DNA of 64,000 nt from an uncultured Prevotella sp. (GCA_944320235.1 CALUGQ010000005.1:1-64000), one strand, 5' to 3'; counted from the stretch's first letter, positions 44,548 through 54,679 are shown. The notes: generated from the letters alone by a model not told the origin. Made by a program: numbers and translations.

Positions 44548-46500
44548 ATGAGTTATTTACGATTTGAAAAAACTGTAATGACTAACCTGGAGGAGTCCCT
44601 CCGAAAAGAATTACTAAGAACGAATCGCTCGGGCGCTTACTCATGCTCCACCATTGTGGACTGCAACACGCGTAAGTACCACGGGCTGCTCGTTGTCCCT
44701 GTGCCGGAGATTGACGATGACAACCATGTGCTGCTCTCGTCGCTCGATGCCACCGTGATTCAGCATGGCGCTGAGTTCAACCTGGGCCTGCACAAGTACG
44801 GGGGCAACAATTACAGCCCTACGGGGCATAAGTACATCAGGGAGTTCAACTGCGACAAGGTGCCGACCACGATTTACAGGGTAGGTGGCGTGCTGCTGAA
44901 GAAGGAAGTGGTGTTCCAGCACTATGAGGACCGCATACTGATACGTTACACGCTGCTTGATGCCCACTCGGAGACCACGCTGCGCTTCCGCCCGTTCCTG
45001 GCTTTCCGTAGTGTGCGCGAGTTCACCCACGAGAATTCCGTGGCGAGCCGTGTGTACCATGAGGTGGACAATGGCATAAGCACTTGCATGTATGCCGGTT
45101 ACCCTGACTTGTATATGCAGTTCAGCAAGAAGAACGTGTTCGTGTTCAGCCCCGATTGGTATCGCGGCGTGGAGTACCCGAAGGAGCAGGAGCGTGGATA
45201 CGCGTCGAACGAGGACTTGTATGTTCCCGGTTATTTCGAGATGAACATAAAGAAAGGGGAGAGCATCGTGTTCTCGGGGTCGACATCGCCAATACGCACC
45301 AGCGGGCTGAAAGCATTGTTTGAGAAAGAAGTTGAGGAACGCACGCCGCGCGACAACTTCTTCCATTGCCTGGTAAACGCCGCACACCAGTTCCACAAGC
45401 GCGAGAAAGACGGGAAAGACCGCTACATACTTGCCGGGTATCCATGGTTCAAGTGCCGTGCGCGCGACACATTCATTTCGCTGCCGGGCCTAACCCTGGC
45501 CATCGACGAGCAGGATTATTTCGAGATGGTGATGAACACTGCCGGGCGCGGCTTGCGCGAGTTCATGGAAGGCAAGCCGCTGACCGTGAGCATATACGAG
45601 ATAGAGCAGCCTGACGTGCTGCTTTGGGCTGTGTGGGCGATACAGCAATACGCCAAGCAGGCGGGCAACGCCAAGTGCTGGCAAATGTATGGCGGCTTGC
45701 TGAAAATGATAACGAGCTACATCATAGGCAACAACCATCCCAACCTCCGCCTCGATGACAACTGCCTGGTATACAGCGATGGGCGCGACAAGCCGGTTAC
45801 GTGGATGAACTCTACTGCCAATGGCCGCCCGGTTGTTCCGCGCACGGGTTACATCGTAGAGTTCAACGCACTGTGGTACAACGCGCTCAAGTTCTGCGCT
45901 GCCATGGCCATGGAGAGTGGCGAGGCCGATGCCGCATCGCGGCTGGAGAGCCGTGCCGAGTTGTGCCGCAAGTCGTTTGTCGACACATTCCTCAATGAGC
46001 ACGGCTACCTGCTCGACTATGTCGACGGCGGCAACATGGACTGGAGCGTGAGGCCCAACATGATATTCGCCGTGGCGCTCGACTACTCGCCGCTGTCGCT
46101 TGACCAGAAGAAGAGCGTGCTCGATATGTGTACCCGCGAACTGCTTACGCCCAAGGGGTTGCGCTCGCTCTCGCCGAAGAGCGGCGGATATAACCCGATG
46201 TACGTTGGGCCGCAGGCACAGCGCGACTACGCTTACCACCAAGGCACGGCCTGGCCGTGGCTCGGGGGCTTCTACATGGAGGCCTGCTTGAAGCTCTACA
46301 AGCGCACACGCCTTAGCTTCATCGAGCGGCAGATGGTCGGCTACGAGGACGAGATGAACTACCATACGCTCGGCACCATATCCGAACTCTTCGACGGGAA
46401 CCCGCCGTTCCACGGCCGCGGGGCTATGTCGTTTGCAATGAATGTGGCCGAGATCCTGCGCACATTGAAGTTACTGGAGAATTACACCTATCAGAAATAA
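44548..46500 (+). CDS. glycogen debranching enzyme (amylo-alpha-1,6-glucosidase)
   Basis: 650 residues: an N-terminal GDE domain (GAYSCSTIVDCNTRKYHGLLV) and a C-terminal (alpha/alpha)6 GDE_C/GH133-like domain (ILAGYPWFKCRARDTFISLPG, TWMNSTANGRPVVPRTG, VRPNMIFAVALDYSPL, YHQGTAWPWLGGFYMEA). It removes alpha-1,6 branches from glycogen. The ATG at 44548 (SYLRFEKTVMTNLEES) is chosen; a GTG at 44494 is less likely. First gene of a three-gene operon with GT4 and GH57. Confidence 0.9.
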   Translation: MSYLRFEKTVMTNLEESLRKELLRTNRSGAYSCSTIVDCNTRKYHGLLVVPVPEIDDDNHVLLSSLDATVIQHGAEFNLGLHKYGGNNYSPTGHKYIREFNCDKVPTTIYRVGGVLLKKEVVFQHYEDRILIRYTLLDAHSETTLRFRPFLAFRSVREFTHENSVASRVYHEVDNGISTCMYAGYPDLYMQFSKKNVFVFSPDWYRGVEYPKEQERGYASNEDLYVPGYFEMNIKKGESIVFSGSTSPIRTSGLKALFEKEVEERTPRDNFFHCLVNAAHQFHKREKDGKDRYILAGYPWFKCRARDTFISLPGLTLAIDEQDYFEMVMNTAGRGLREFMEGKPLTVSIYEIEQPDVLLWAVWAIQQYAKQAGNAKCWQMYGGLLKMITSYIIGNNHPNLRLDDNCLVYSDGRDKPVTWMNSTANGRPVVPRTGYIVEFNALWYNALKFCAAMAMESGEADAASRLESRAELCRKSFVDTFLNEHGYLLDYVDGGNMDWSVRPNMIFAVALDYSPLSLDQKKSVLDMCTRELLTPKGLRSLSPKSGGYNPMYVGPQAQRDYAYHQGTAWPWLGGFYMEACLKLYKRTRLSFIERQMVGYEDEMNYHTLGTISELFDGNPPFHGRGAMSFAMNVAEILRTLKLLENYTYQK

Positions 46501-46515
46501 CAGGGAGCTAAGACT

Positions 46516-47787
46516 ATGAAAGTGTTAATGTTTGGTTGGGAATACCCACCTCATGTGTTCGGCGGGCTTGCCACTGCCAACTTTGGAATATCCGAGGGGC
46601 TGCACGCCCAGGGCGACGTGGAGATAACCCTCTGCCTGCCGCATCCTTTCGGCGACGAGTCGCAGCATGCGGCGCGCATCGTCGCCATGAACGCAGTGCC
46701 GATAGCATGGCGCGATGTAGATTACGACTACGTGAAGAGCCGTGTTGGCAACATCATGCCGCCAGAGCTTTACTACAAGATGCGCGACCATATCTATGCC
46801 GACTTCAACTATATGAACGTCAACGACCTTGGCTGCATGGAGTTTGCCGGTGGCTACCCGGGCAACCTCCACGAGGAGATAAACAACTACTCCATCATCG
46901 CAGGGGTGGTTGCCAGGGCCGAGGAGTTTGACATAATCCATGCCCACGACTGGCTGACTTTCTCTGCCGGCATACACGCCAAGCAGGTGAGCGGCAAGCC
47001 GCTGTGCATACACGTGCATGCCACTGAGTTCGACCGCAGCCGCGGCAAACCAAACCCCACGGTGTATTCGATAGAGAAGAACGGCATGGACTGGGCCGAC
47101 TGCATAATGTGCGTGAGCGAGCTTACGCGGCAAACCGTCATCAACCACTACCACCAGGACCCGCGCAAGTGCTTCACAGTGCACAACGCCGTGTATCCGC
47201 TCAAGCAGGAATATGCTGAGATTCCGCGCCCTGACCATTCGTCGGGCGACAAGGTCGTCACCTTCCTCGGGAGGATAACCATGCAGAAAGGCCCGGAGTA
47301 CTTCGTCGAGGCTGCCAACATGGTGCTCCACCGCACACACAACGTGCGTTTCTGCATGGCTGGGTCGGGCGACATGATGGACGCCATGATATACCTTGCG
47401 GCAGAGCGCGGCATATCCGACCGCTTCCACTTCCCCGGCTTCATGCGCGGCAAGGAGGTCTACGAGTGCCTCAAGGATTCAGACGTCTATGTCATGCCGT
47501 CGGTGAGCGAGCCTTTCGGCATATCGCCGCTTGAGGCCATGCAGTGCGGCACGCCATCGATAATATCCAAGCAGAGCGGCTGCGCCGAGATCCTGACCAA
47601 CTGCATCAAGGTTGACTACTGGGACATCCACGCCATGGCCGATGCCATCTATTCCATCTGCTCCAACGACAGCCTGTTCCATTACCTGCAGGATGAGGGC
47701 AAGAAGGAGGTCGACCAGATCACCTGGGTCAAGGTGGGGGCGTGGATTCGCGAACTGTACGAGCGCACGCTGGGCTGGCGCAAGTGA
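46516..47787 (+). CDS. GT4/GT5-type glycosyltransferase, probable glycogen synthase
   Basis: 423 residues with two Rossmann domains. KVLMFGWEYPPHVFGGLATAN at the start, DIIHAHDWLTFSAGI, the second-domain opening KVVTFLGRITMQKGPEYFVEA and the donor-binding end VMPSVSEPFGISPLEAMQCG. Its neighbours (debranching enzyme upstream, GH57 downstream) point to elongation of glycogen from a nucleotide-glucose donor. 15 bp after the debranching gene. Confidence 0.88.
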   Translation: MKVLMFGWEYPPHVFGGLATANFGISEGLHAQGDVEITLCLPHPFGDESQHAARIVAMNAVPIAWRDVDYDYVKSRVGNIMPPELYYKMRDHIYADFNYMNVNDLGCMEFAGGYPGNLHEEINNYSIIAGVVARAEEFDIIHAHDWLTFSAGIHAKQVSGKPLCIHVHATEFDRSRGKPNPTVYSIEKNGMDWADCIMCVSELTRQTVINHYHQDPRKCFTVHNAVYPLKQEYAEIPRPDHSSGDKVVTFLGRITMQKGPEYFVEAANMVLHRTHNVRFCMAGSGDMMDAMIYLAAERGISDRFHFPGFMRGKEVYECLKDSDVYVMPSVSEPFGISPLEAMQCGTPSIISKQSGCAEILTNCIKVDYWDIHAMADAIYSICSNDSLFHYLQDEGKKEVDQITWVKVGAWIRELYERTLGWRK

Positions 47788-47876
47788 CTTTGCCAAACTA
47801 TCATTGAGTATCAACAACATTCAAACAACCACAGGTGGAGTGACACGACTGCCCACCGCAAACAAACCAAAGCGTT

Positions 47877-49283
47877 ATGAAAACAATATGTCTTTATTTC
47901 GAGATACACCAGATCATACATCTCAAGAGATATCGGTTCTTCGACATAGGCGTTGACCATTATTATTATGATGACTTCGAGAACGAGCGCAGCATAAACG
48001 ACATTGCCAACCGTTCTTACATGCCTGCCCTCAACGCGCTGCTCGACATGATAAAGGGCAACGGCAACTATTTCAAGGTAGCCTTTTCGCTGTCGGGCGT
48101 GGGCATGGAGCAGCTGGAGATGCACGCGCCACAGGTGCTTGAGAAGCTACAGGAGCTTAACGAGACCGGCTGCGTGGAGTTCCTTGCAGAGCCTTATTCC
48201 CACGGCCTCTCGTCGCTGGCAAACGAGGAGACGTTTGCCACAGACGTGAAGAAGCAATGCAAGAAGATTGAGGAATACTTCGGCAAGAAGCCCACCGTGC
48301 TCCGCAACTCGTCGCTCATCTACAGCGACGACATCGGGGGGCAGGTGGCTGCCATGGGCTTCAAGGGTATGCTCACCGAGGGCGCCAAGCACGTGCTCGG
48401 ATGGAAGTCGCCCCATTACGTCTACAACTGCAACATAGCCCCCAACCTCAAGCTGCTGCTGCGCGACGTTGAGCTGAGCGACGACATATCGCTGCGCTTC
48501 AACAACAGCGACTGGGACCGCTACCCGCTCTTTGCCGACAATTACATCAACCGCATAGCTGCGTTGCCCGAGGAGGAGCGCATCATCAACATCTTCATGG
48601 AGCTGTCGGCACTGGGCATCGCCCAGCCTTTGTCGTCAAACATCCTTGAGTTCTTCAAGGCATTGCCAGCATGTGCCAGGGCGAAGGACATCACCTTCTC
48701 CACGCCGTCAGAGATTTGCTCGGCGGTGAAGAGCGTGGGCAGCCTCGACGTTCCCGACACGCTGTCGTGGGTGGACGAGGAGCGCGACGTGAGCTGCTGG
48801 CTTGGCAACGCCATGCAGCGTGATGCCTTCAACAAGCTCTACAGCGTGGCCGACCGGGTGCGCATAGCCAACGACCCGCGCATATGCCAGGATTGGGACT
48901 ACCTGCAGGCCAGCAACAACTTCCGCTTCATGACAACCAAGCCCTCGAGCACGGGCTTTGACCGTGGCATTTACAGCAGCCCGTTCGATGCGTTCACGAA
49001 CTACATGAACATACTCGGCGACTTCATCAACCGCGTAGGCAGCCTCTATCCCGAGGAGATTGACAACGAGGAGCTTAACGGACTGCTCACCACCATCAAG
49101 AACCAGGGCGACGAAATAGAGATGAAAGACAAGGAAATCATTCGCCTGAAGACGAAGATAGAGAAGATGCAGTCTACCGAGGAGCGGCTCAAGGCCAAGA
49201 TAGAGAAGGCGGCTGCGCCAAAGAAAACGGCGGCGAGGAAGGCTGCGGCAAAGGCCGCCGAGCCGGAGGCCGATGCAAAATAG
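47877..49283 (+). CDS. GH57-family alpha-glucan enzyme
   Basis: 468 residues. GH57 marks: ICLYFEIHQIIHLKRYRFFD at the start, AFSLSGVGMEQLE, CVEFLAEPYSHGLSSL and the catalytic barrel through RFNNSDWDRYPLFADNY. Family members act as alpha-amylases, branching enzymes or 4-alpha-glucanotransferases on starch/glycogen. After residue about 405 there is a coiled coil and a Lys/Ala-rich tail (AAAPKKTAARKAAAKAAEP) that could hold the protein to an acidic surface or a partner. No signal peptide, so it acts in the cytoplasm with the preceding two enzymes. Confidence 0.88.
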   Translation: MKTICLYFEIHQIIHLKRYRFFDIGVDHYYYDDFENERSINDIANRSYMPALNALLDMIKGNGNYFKVAFSLSGVGMEQLEMHAPQVLEKLQELNETGCVEFLAEPYSHGLSSLANEETFATDVKKQCKKIEEYFGKKPTVLRNSSLIYSDDIGGQVAAMGFKGMLTEGAKHVLGWKSPHYVYNCNIAPNLKLLLRDVELSDDISLRFNNSDWDRYPLFADNYINRIAALPEEERIINIFMELSALGIAQPLSSNILEFFKALPACARAKDITFSTPSEICSAVKSVGSLDVPDTLSWVDEERDVSCWLGNAMQRDAFNKLYSVADRVRIANDPRICQDWDYLQASNNFRFMTTKPSSTGFDRGIYSSPFDAFTNYMNILGDFINRVGSLYPEEIDNEELNGLLTTIKNQGDEIEMKDKEIIRLKTKIEKMQSTEERLKAKIEKAAAPKKTAARKAAAKAAEPEADAK

Positions 49284-49321
49284 GCTGTCTCGCCTGCAAG
49301 TCATGTGATTTAGTATGCCAG

Positions 49322-49361
49322 CAATGGCGCCAAGGGCTTTCCTTGGCGCCATTGTTTTTTT
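49322..49361 (+). terminator. glycogen operon terminator
   Basis: CAATGGCGCCAAGG and CCTTGGCGCCATTG, perfect 14-bp arms, 5-nt loop, then seven T. Confidence 0.92.
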
Positions 49362-49456
49362 GAATGCCGGCAAGCATCCCGTTGCTGCAAATACGCAACT
49401 GTAAAACGCTCCGATGCCCTTGCTTTCAGTCCGTTAGGCAAACCGTACCGCGGAAC

Positions 49457-49545
49457 GGCCTGTTTCAGACTGCAAAACGACCTGTATTGAAGTGCAATGC
49501 GGCCTGTTTCGGAAGCCCAAACAGGCTCTTTTGCAATGCGTTGAG
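49457..49545. repeat. 22-bp periodic array, locus 7
   Basis: Units at 49457 (GGCCTGTTTCA), 49479 (GACCTGTATTG), 49501 (GGCCTGTTTCG) and 49523 (AGGCTCTTTTG), exactly 22 bp apart, after the glycogen operon terminator and 224 bp before the HTCS gene. Confidence 0.88.
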
Positions 49546-49719
49546 CATCAGGCACTTGGCCGAGACAGGCATTGCCGTTGCGATAGGCGTGATAATGCAG
49601 GCCGCAGCCACGGCATCTTGTATCCGCATGGCATGCAGGCCGTTTGCTGATATTGGCATTGTTTGTGCCGTTTGTTACATTTTGCAATGCACATGAGCGG
49701 TTATTTGATTCCTTTTTCG

Positions 49720-49727
49720 TACTTTTG
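49720..49727 (+). promoter_or_regulatory. -7 element of the HTCS gene
   Basis: TACTTTTG, 29 nt before the ATG. Confidence 0.55.
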
Positions 49728-49756
49728 CATGGTCCATTTTTACGGTAACTGATATA

Positions 49757-52700
49757 ATGAGATACAGACTGCTTATTTTCGTGTTGGCCCTGCTCGGCTC
49801 CTTGCGTGCCATAGCCCAGCCGTATTGCGACGTGCGCACGTTCACAATCCGCGACGGACTGGCTGCCAATATCATATCGGGCTTCATGCAGGCTGAAGAC
49901 GGTTTGATGTGGTTTTCCACCTGGAACGGCCTTTGTTATTACGACGGCTACCGCTTCACTGCGTTCCGCAATTCCGTCGAGCAGGGCATGGTGCTGTCCA
50001 CCAACAGGATAATGCAGGTCAAGCAGAGCCCCAGCGGTGGTATATGGTGCTGCACGTCAGACCGCCACGTGTATTATTTCGACACGCGCACAACGCGCTT
50101 TGTCGATGTAAGCGCGATGATCCGCGAGCGTTTCGGCCATGACCAGCCCGTGCGCAACATCTATTCCTTGGCCAATGGCCATACATGGCTGGTGAGCAAT
50201 GACGCCTCGCCGAGCTACCGCGTGGCCGACAGCCTTGTGCTTGAGGCCGAGGGCATAGAGCAGTTTGCGGCTGGCAAAGGCGGCATACTGCCAGGCAAGA
50301 TGTACAAGGCCGAGCTTGACAGTGCCGGGCGTGAGTGGGTGTTTACCTACAAGGGTGTGGCCCTGGCCGACGGGAGCTTCCGTTTCAATGTTCCGTTGGA
50401 ATATATCGGGCTGGCCGCAGGTCAGTGCTTCTTTGTCTCGGTCGATGGCCGTATGTTCGTGTTCGATTCCGGCCGCAAGGCCATGCAGCCTGTGGCCATG
50501 CCCAAGGGCGTAAGTCGTGTGAGCCAGGTCGTGCCGTTTGATGGCGACCGCCTGCTGCTTGCCACCAACAAAGGCGTCGTGCTTTTCGACGGCAGGCGCC
50601 GTGTGTCGCAGACCATTTCGGTGCAGACCCCCTCGCAGCCGTCGCCAGAGGCAGTGTCCATGTTTGTAGACAGCAAGCGGCGCGTGTGGGTCTTCACAGG
50701 TTCGCGTGGCGTGGTGCTGCTCTCAAGCGGCAGCTTCTCGCCACAGTGGCTCATGGCCGATGCCGACCAGCCGCTTCACCGCACCACCTGCCTCATACCC
50801 TTTGTGCATGAAGATGGGTACGGAACGGTGTGGGTAGTCCCTACGGGCGGCACGTTCAGCTATTACGATGAGCAGTCGGGCCGGCTCGTTCCTTACATGC
50901 TGCGTTCGGCCGGGCGGCGTGACACATACTTGCCGGAAATAGACAAGTTCATGTTCGACAAGATGGGCAACCTCTGGTTTACTTCCACGCGCGACGTCAA
51001 CCTGGTCAACTTCCGCTACCATCACTTCAAGTTGTCTTCAGTCATGTCGGGCCAGGAGGTGCGCTCGTTGCTCCACGACAGCAAGGGGCGCACATGGGTG
51101 GGCACCAATTACGGGCAGCTGGCAGTGTTCGACGGTTCCCGCAGGCTTGTCGGTTATGTTGACAGCAATGGGCGCATCGGCGGCAGGCCGACGGCATTCT
51201 CAAACCGCATATACGCCCTCTACGAAGACCGGCGCGGGCGCATCTGGGTCGGCACAAAGGGCAACGGCCTTTACGTAATAGGCACCGACGGCAAGGTGAA
51301 GCGTTACGTCAGTTCCCAATCCGACCCATATTCGCTCAGCTTCAACGAGGTATATGACATCGTACACGATACAAAAGGGCGCATCTGGGTGGCCACTTAC
51401 AATGGCGGCCTCAACCTTGTCGACGAGAGCGGCGGCCGCATAAGGTTCATCAACCACCGCAACGACATGGCGCAGTATCCCGTTGGGCAGTACGGGCGTG
51501 TGCGCCGCATCGCCCATACATCGCGTGGCGAGATGCTGCTCGCCACGACCAACGGCCTCGTCACGTTCTCCGACAGTTTCAGTTCGCCGTCAGCCATACG
51601 CTTCCATGCCACGTCTCAAGTGGTGGGCGACACTACCTCGCTGCTCGCACCCGACGTGCTCCAGGCCCACGTCACCCGTTCCGGGCGTGTCGTCATTGTG
51701 ACCATGGGGGGCGGCCTGCAGCTCGTGGCCTCGCCGGACCTGCTCTCCGACGGCCTCAAGTTCAGCGACCTGCCCAACGCCAAGCCCGACGAGGGCATGG
51801 TGCAGTCGGTGGTCGAAGACAACAATGGCTACCTGTGGATAATGCGTGAGGGCAGCATCGACAGCTACAACCTTGCCACTGGCGAACTGTTGCAGTATGG
51901 GCCGGGCAACATAGGCACCGGCGTGGAACTGTCGGAAGCCAAGCCTGTCCATGACCCGAAGACCGACATCATCTCCGTCGCGGCCAGGGGGGGCTTCGTG
52001 AGCTTCTGCCCGCGCGACTTGAAAAAGAGCACGTACAGGCCCGACATCGTCTTTACGCGTGTGCATTACCATAACACCAACAAGATGGCTTCCATCATCG
52101 GGAAGAACGTTCTCGACGTGCCTGCCGACAGCCGCAACCTTACCATCTACTTCGCCGCAATCGAATACTCCGACAAATACCTCGTGCGCTACGCTTACAA
52201 GATAGAGGGCATCGACGACAACTGGAACTTCGTTGGCCCGACCAACAGCGCCTCGTTCAACCGTCTGCCCTCCGGCCGGCACAAGCTACTCGTGAGGAGC
52301 ACCAATGCCGACGGCGTTTGGGTGGACAATGTGGCCGTGCTTGAAATCAATGCCCATCCCACTTTCTGGGAGACATGGTGGGCCTGGCTGCTCTACTTGG
52401 TGCTGGCCTGCGGCATAATCTACCTGGCCATATACATATATATGCTCCGTGCCAAGGCCGTGCTCGAGCGCGACCTCAACGAAATGAAGACCCGCTTCTT
52501 CACCGAGATTGGCCATAAGCTGCGCACGCCGCTCACGCTCATAGGCGGGCCCGTGGCCGAAGTGCTCGGAGGCGGTGGCCTCACCGACACCGCGCGCCGC
52601 CACCTGGAGATGGTGCAGCGCAACGCCTCGCGAATGCTGGAGCTTGTCAACAAGATGCTGCGCTACAACCTTGACCACCACGTATACATCAGCGACGGCA

Positions 52701-53602
52701 ACGCAGGGGCGCAACTGGCGGCACGCAGTGCGGACACGGCGCAGCAACAGGCTCCCGCCGGCGGCGACAAGTCTGTAAGGCTGCTCGTGGTGGAAGACAA
52801 CGACGACCTGAGGGCCTTCCTCGTGAGCATCTTGAGCAGCGACTACACCGTGATTGAGGCTGAGAACGGCCAGCGCGGGCTTGGCATTGCCGAGGCCCAG
52901 ATGCCCGACTTCATCATCACCGACGTCATGATGCCCGTCATGGACGGCCTTACCATGGTGCACCGCATAAAGCAGAATAAGGACATCTGCCACATTCCCA
53001 TCATCGTACTCTCGGCCAAGGCCTCGCTCGACGACCGGCTGCAAGGCTTGCGCGAGGGCATTGACGACTACATAACCAAGCCTTTCAGCGCCACTTACCT
53101 CAAGCTCCGCGTGCAGAACATCATCAGCCAGAGGCGTATGTTGCAGCAAAACTACGTCTCGCAGTTAGACAGCAGCGGCGCGGATGCCTACAAGCTGGAG
53201 TCGCCCCAGATAGTGGATGCCGACAAGGAGATGATGAAGCGGCTCATGAGTTACCTCGAAGCCAACGTCAGCAACCCCGAACTGAAGATTGAAGACTTGG
53301 CTGCTGCCGTCAACCTTGGGCGCTCGGTGTTCTACGGCAAGATCAAGAGCATCGTCGGAATGACGCCTGTCGACTTCTTGCGCCACATACGCATACAGCG
53401 TGCCGAGGAGCTTATAACGAAGAGCGACTACTCGTTCTCGCAGATAGCTTACTCCATTGGCTTCTCCGACCCCAAGTACTTCAGCAAGTGCTTCAAGAAG
53501 GAAACGGGCATGACCCCATCCGAATACCGCGACAAGGCCGAGCGTGGCGAGGCACAAGGCGGCGGTGGAACCAACTCCGAGAGCGCGCCTGTTGGCGACT
53601 GA
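49757..53602 (+). CDS. hybrid two-component regulator without an ATPase domain
   Basis: 1281 residues. Signal peptide (LLIFVLALLGSLRAIAQ), a periplasmic sensor of Reg_prop beta-propeller repeats (for example GRIWVGTKGNGLYVI, GRIWVATYNGGLNLV) to about 780, a Y_Y_Y domain (about 785-860), one membrane helix (about 873-895), a histidine-kinase dimerisation helix with the H-box FFTEIGHKLRTPLTLIGG (about 912-929), a receiver (VRLLVVEDNDDLRAFL, DFIITDVMMPVMDG, VLSAKASL; about 1007-1125) and an AraC-type HTH (about 1165-1265). Only some 90 residues separate the H-box from the receiver, and no N, G1 or G2 ATP-binding motifs exist, so HATPase_c is missing. It faces the GH28-GH3-GH3-GH43 run and is the likely regulator. 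Confidence 0.9.
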   Translation: MRYRLLIFVLALLGSLRAIAQPYCDVRTFTIRDGLAANIISGFMQAEDGLMWFSTWNGLCYYDGYRFTAFRNSVEQGMVLSTNRIMQVKQSPSGGIWCCTSDRHVYYFDTRTTRFVDVSAMIRERFGHDQPVRNIYSLANGHTWLVSNDASPSYRVADSLVLEAEGIEQFAAGKGGILPGKMYKAELDSAGREWVFTYKGVALADGSFRFNVPLEYIGLAAGQCFFVSVDGRMFVFDSGRKAMQPVAMPKGVSRVSQVVPFDGDRLLLATNKGVVLFDGRRRVSQTISVQTPSQPSPEAVSMFVDSKRRVWVFTGSRGVVLLSSGSFSPQWLMADADQPLHRTTCLIPFVHEDGYGTVWVVPTGGTFSYYDEQSGRLVPYMLRSAGRRDTYLPEIDKFMFDKMGNLWFTSTRDVNLVNFRYHHFKLSSVMSGQEVRSLLHDSKGRTWVGTNYGQLAVFDGSRRLVGYVDSNGRIGGRPTAFSNRIYALYEDRRGRIWVGTKGNGLYVIGTDGKVKRYVSSQSDPYSLSFNEVYDIVHDTKGRIWVATYNGGLNLVDESGGRIRFINHRNDMAQYPVGQYGRVRRIAHTSRGEMLLATTNGLVTFSDSFSSPSAIRFHATSQVVGDTTSLLAPDVLQAHVTRSGRVVIVTMGGGLQLVASPDLLSDGLKFSDLPNAKPDEGMVQSVVEDNNGYLWIMREGSIDSYNLATGELLQYGPGNIGTGVELSEAKPVHDPKTDIISVAARGGFVSFCPRDLKKSTYRPDIVFTRVHYHNTNKMASIIGKNVLDVPADSRNLTIYFAAIEYSDKYLVRYAYKIEGIDDNWNFVGPTNSASFNRLPSGRHKLLVRSTNADGVWVDNVAVLEINAHPTFWETWWAWLLYLVLACGIIYLAIYIYMLRAKAVLERDLNEMKTRFFTEIGHKLRTPLTLIGGPVAEVLGGGGLTDTARRHLEMVQRNASRMLELVNKMLRYNLDHHVYISDGNAGAQLAARSADTAQQQAPAGGDKSVRLLVVEDNDDLRAFLVSILSSDYTVIEAENGQRGLGIAEAQMPDFIITDVMMPVMDGLTMVHRIKQNKDICHIPIIVLSAKASLDDRLQGLREGIDDYITKPFSATYLKLRVQNIISQRRMLQQNYVSQLDSSGADAYKLESPQIVDADKEMMKRLMSYLEANVSNPELKIEDLAAAVNLGRSVFYGKIKSIVGMTPVDFLRHIRIQRAEELITKSDYSFSQIAYSIGFSDPKYFSKCFKKETGMTPSEYRDKAERGEAQGGGGTNSESAPVGD

Positions 53603-53632
53603 ACATTTTGTTTTTCTCTATGGTTGTATTTG

Positions 53633-54607
53633 ATGAGATATGTAGTTAATGCTGTTGCTGCCTGTGCCTTGGCCTTTGCAGGCTGCCATGGGGCGGGCAA
53701 GGATGCACCTGCGCCTGCCGCTTCGTGCGACAGCACAGTTGCCGACACCGCCGTGCGTGCCATTGTGTGCCGGCCCGTAGTGCCGGAAAGCCTGTCTGCC
53801 GGGATGCGGATAATAGAGCGGTTGACCCTCGCATGGGGCAAGGAGGGAGCCGTTCCGGGCGACTTCCTCGACGGCCCGCGCTGCCCGGATTACTTTCAGG
53901 GATGGTATTTCCGTGGCGACACACCTGTTTTTCAGGTGCGGGGCGATATTGCCCGGGCGCGCCGCGAAATCCTGCGCGTTGCCGGCAGCAACGGTTTTGC
54001 CGTAGAGCCGGCAGGCAGCAAGCGTTATTCGGAGAAAGAGTTGAATCGGATGATGGACACCATAGACAGGCGGATGGAGACCGCCCCGCCACAAGTGAAG
54101 GACAATGTCTATATGTGGAGCATGGGGCTTAGCACCATCGACGTGGCCATGAGGCTCAACACCGAGGCTGCCCGGCGGGCTTTCCGCAAGCACGTCTATG
54201 ACTCGCCGGCAATCCGCTTCAGTGGTTCCACGGGGCGGGAACTGTGCTCTCTCTGCGGCGTGGCCGACACGTTGGGCGTCAGTTTGCGGCCGACGAAGCC
54301 GAGCTTCCCTGCCAGTGCTGATAAGGCCACGTTCGTATTGGTCAACAATGGCAGCCACGAGGTACAGACAGGCAATGACTACAGCATCGCCGTTGAGCAC
54401 GGCGGGCGTTGGTATATGCTGCCCGCTGGCGGTGTGTTCGATGCCCTTGGCATAGGGGTGAGGCCGGGTGGCAGGCATACGTTTAACGGCATGCTCCACC
54501 CCTTGGTCAACAACAACCGCCCCGGCCGCTACCGTTACTTCAAGGATGTGGACATCGACGGGTGCAAGGTGACGCTCATGTGCGATTTCTTTTTGGTTGG
54601 CGACTGA
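53633..54607 (+). CDS. lipoprotein with C-terminal Ig-like domain
   Basis: 324 residues; lipoprotein signal VVNAVAACALAFAGC. The middle has no recognisable family. The last ~105 residues (from LRPTKPSFPASADKATFVL through TFNGMLHPLVNN) resemble the bacterial Ig-like (Big_14) fold found in many lipoproteins. It starts 30 bp after the HTCS gene on the same strand and may be co-transcribed with it; a role in sensing or anchoring is possible but not shown. Confidence 0.65.
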   Translation: MRYVVNAVAACALAFAGCHGAGKDAPAPAASCDSTVADTAVRAIVCRPVVPESLSAGMRIIERLTLAWGKEGAVPGDFLDGPRCPDYFQGWYFRGDTPVFQVRGDIARARREILRVAGSNGFAVEPAGSKRYSEKELNRMMDTIDRRMETAPPQVKDNVYMWSMGLSTIDVAMRLNTEAARRAFRKHVYDSPAIRFSGSTGRELCSLCGVADTLGVSLRPTKPSFPASADKATFVLVNNGSHEVQTGNDYSIAVEHGGRWYMLPAGGVFDALGIGVRPGGRHTFNGMLHPLVNNNRPGRYRYFKDVDIDGCKVTLMCDFFLVGD

Positions 54608-54630
54608 CTTCATGGCTGCATTACAAAAAG

Positions 54631-54679
54631 CTCCGCCGCACAGTTGGCAATACCATTGGTGTGCCTCTGTGTGGCGGAG
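54631..54679. terminator. hairpin between convergent genes
   Basis: CTCCGCCGCACAG (54631-54643) pairs with CTGTGTGGCGGAG (54667-54679), 13 bp with one G-T. Confidence 0.65.
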
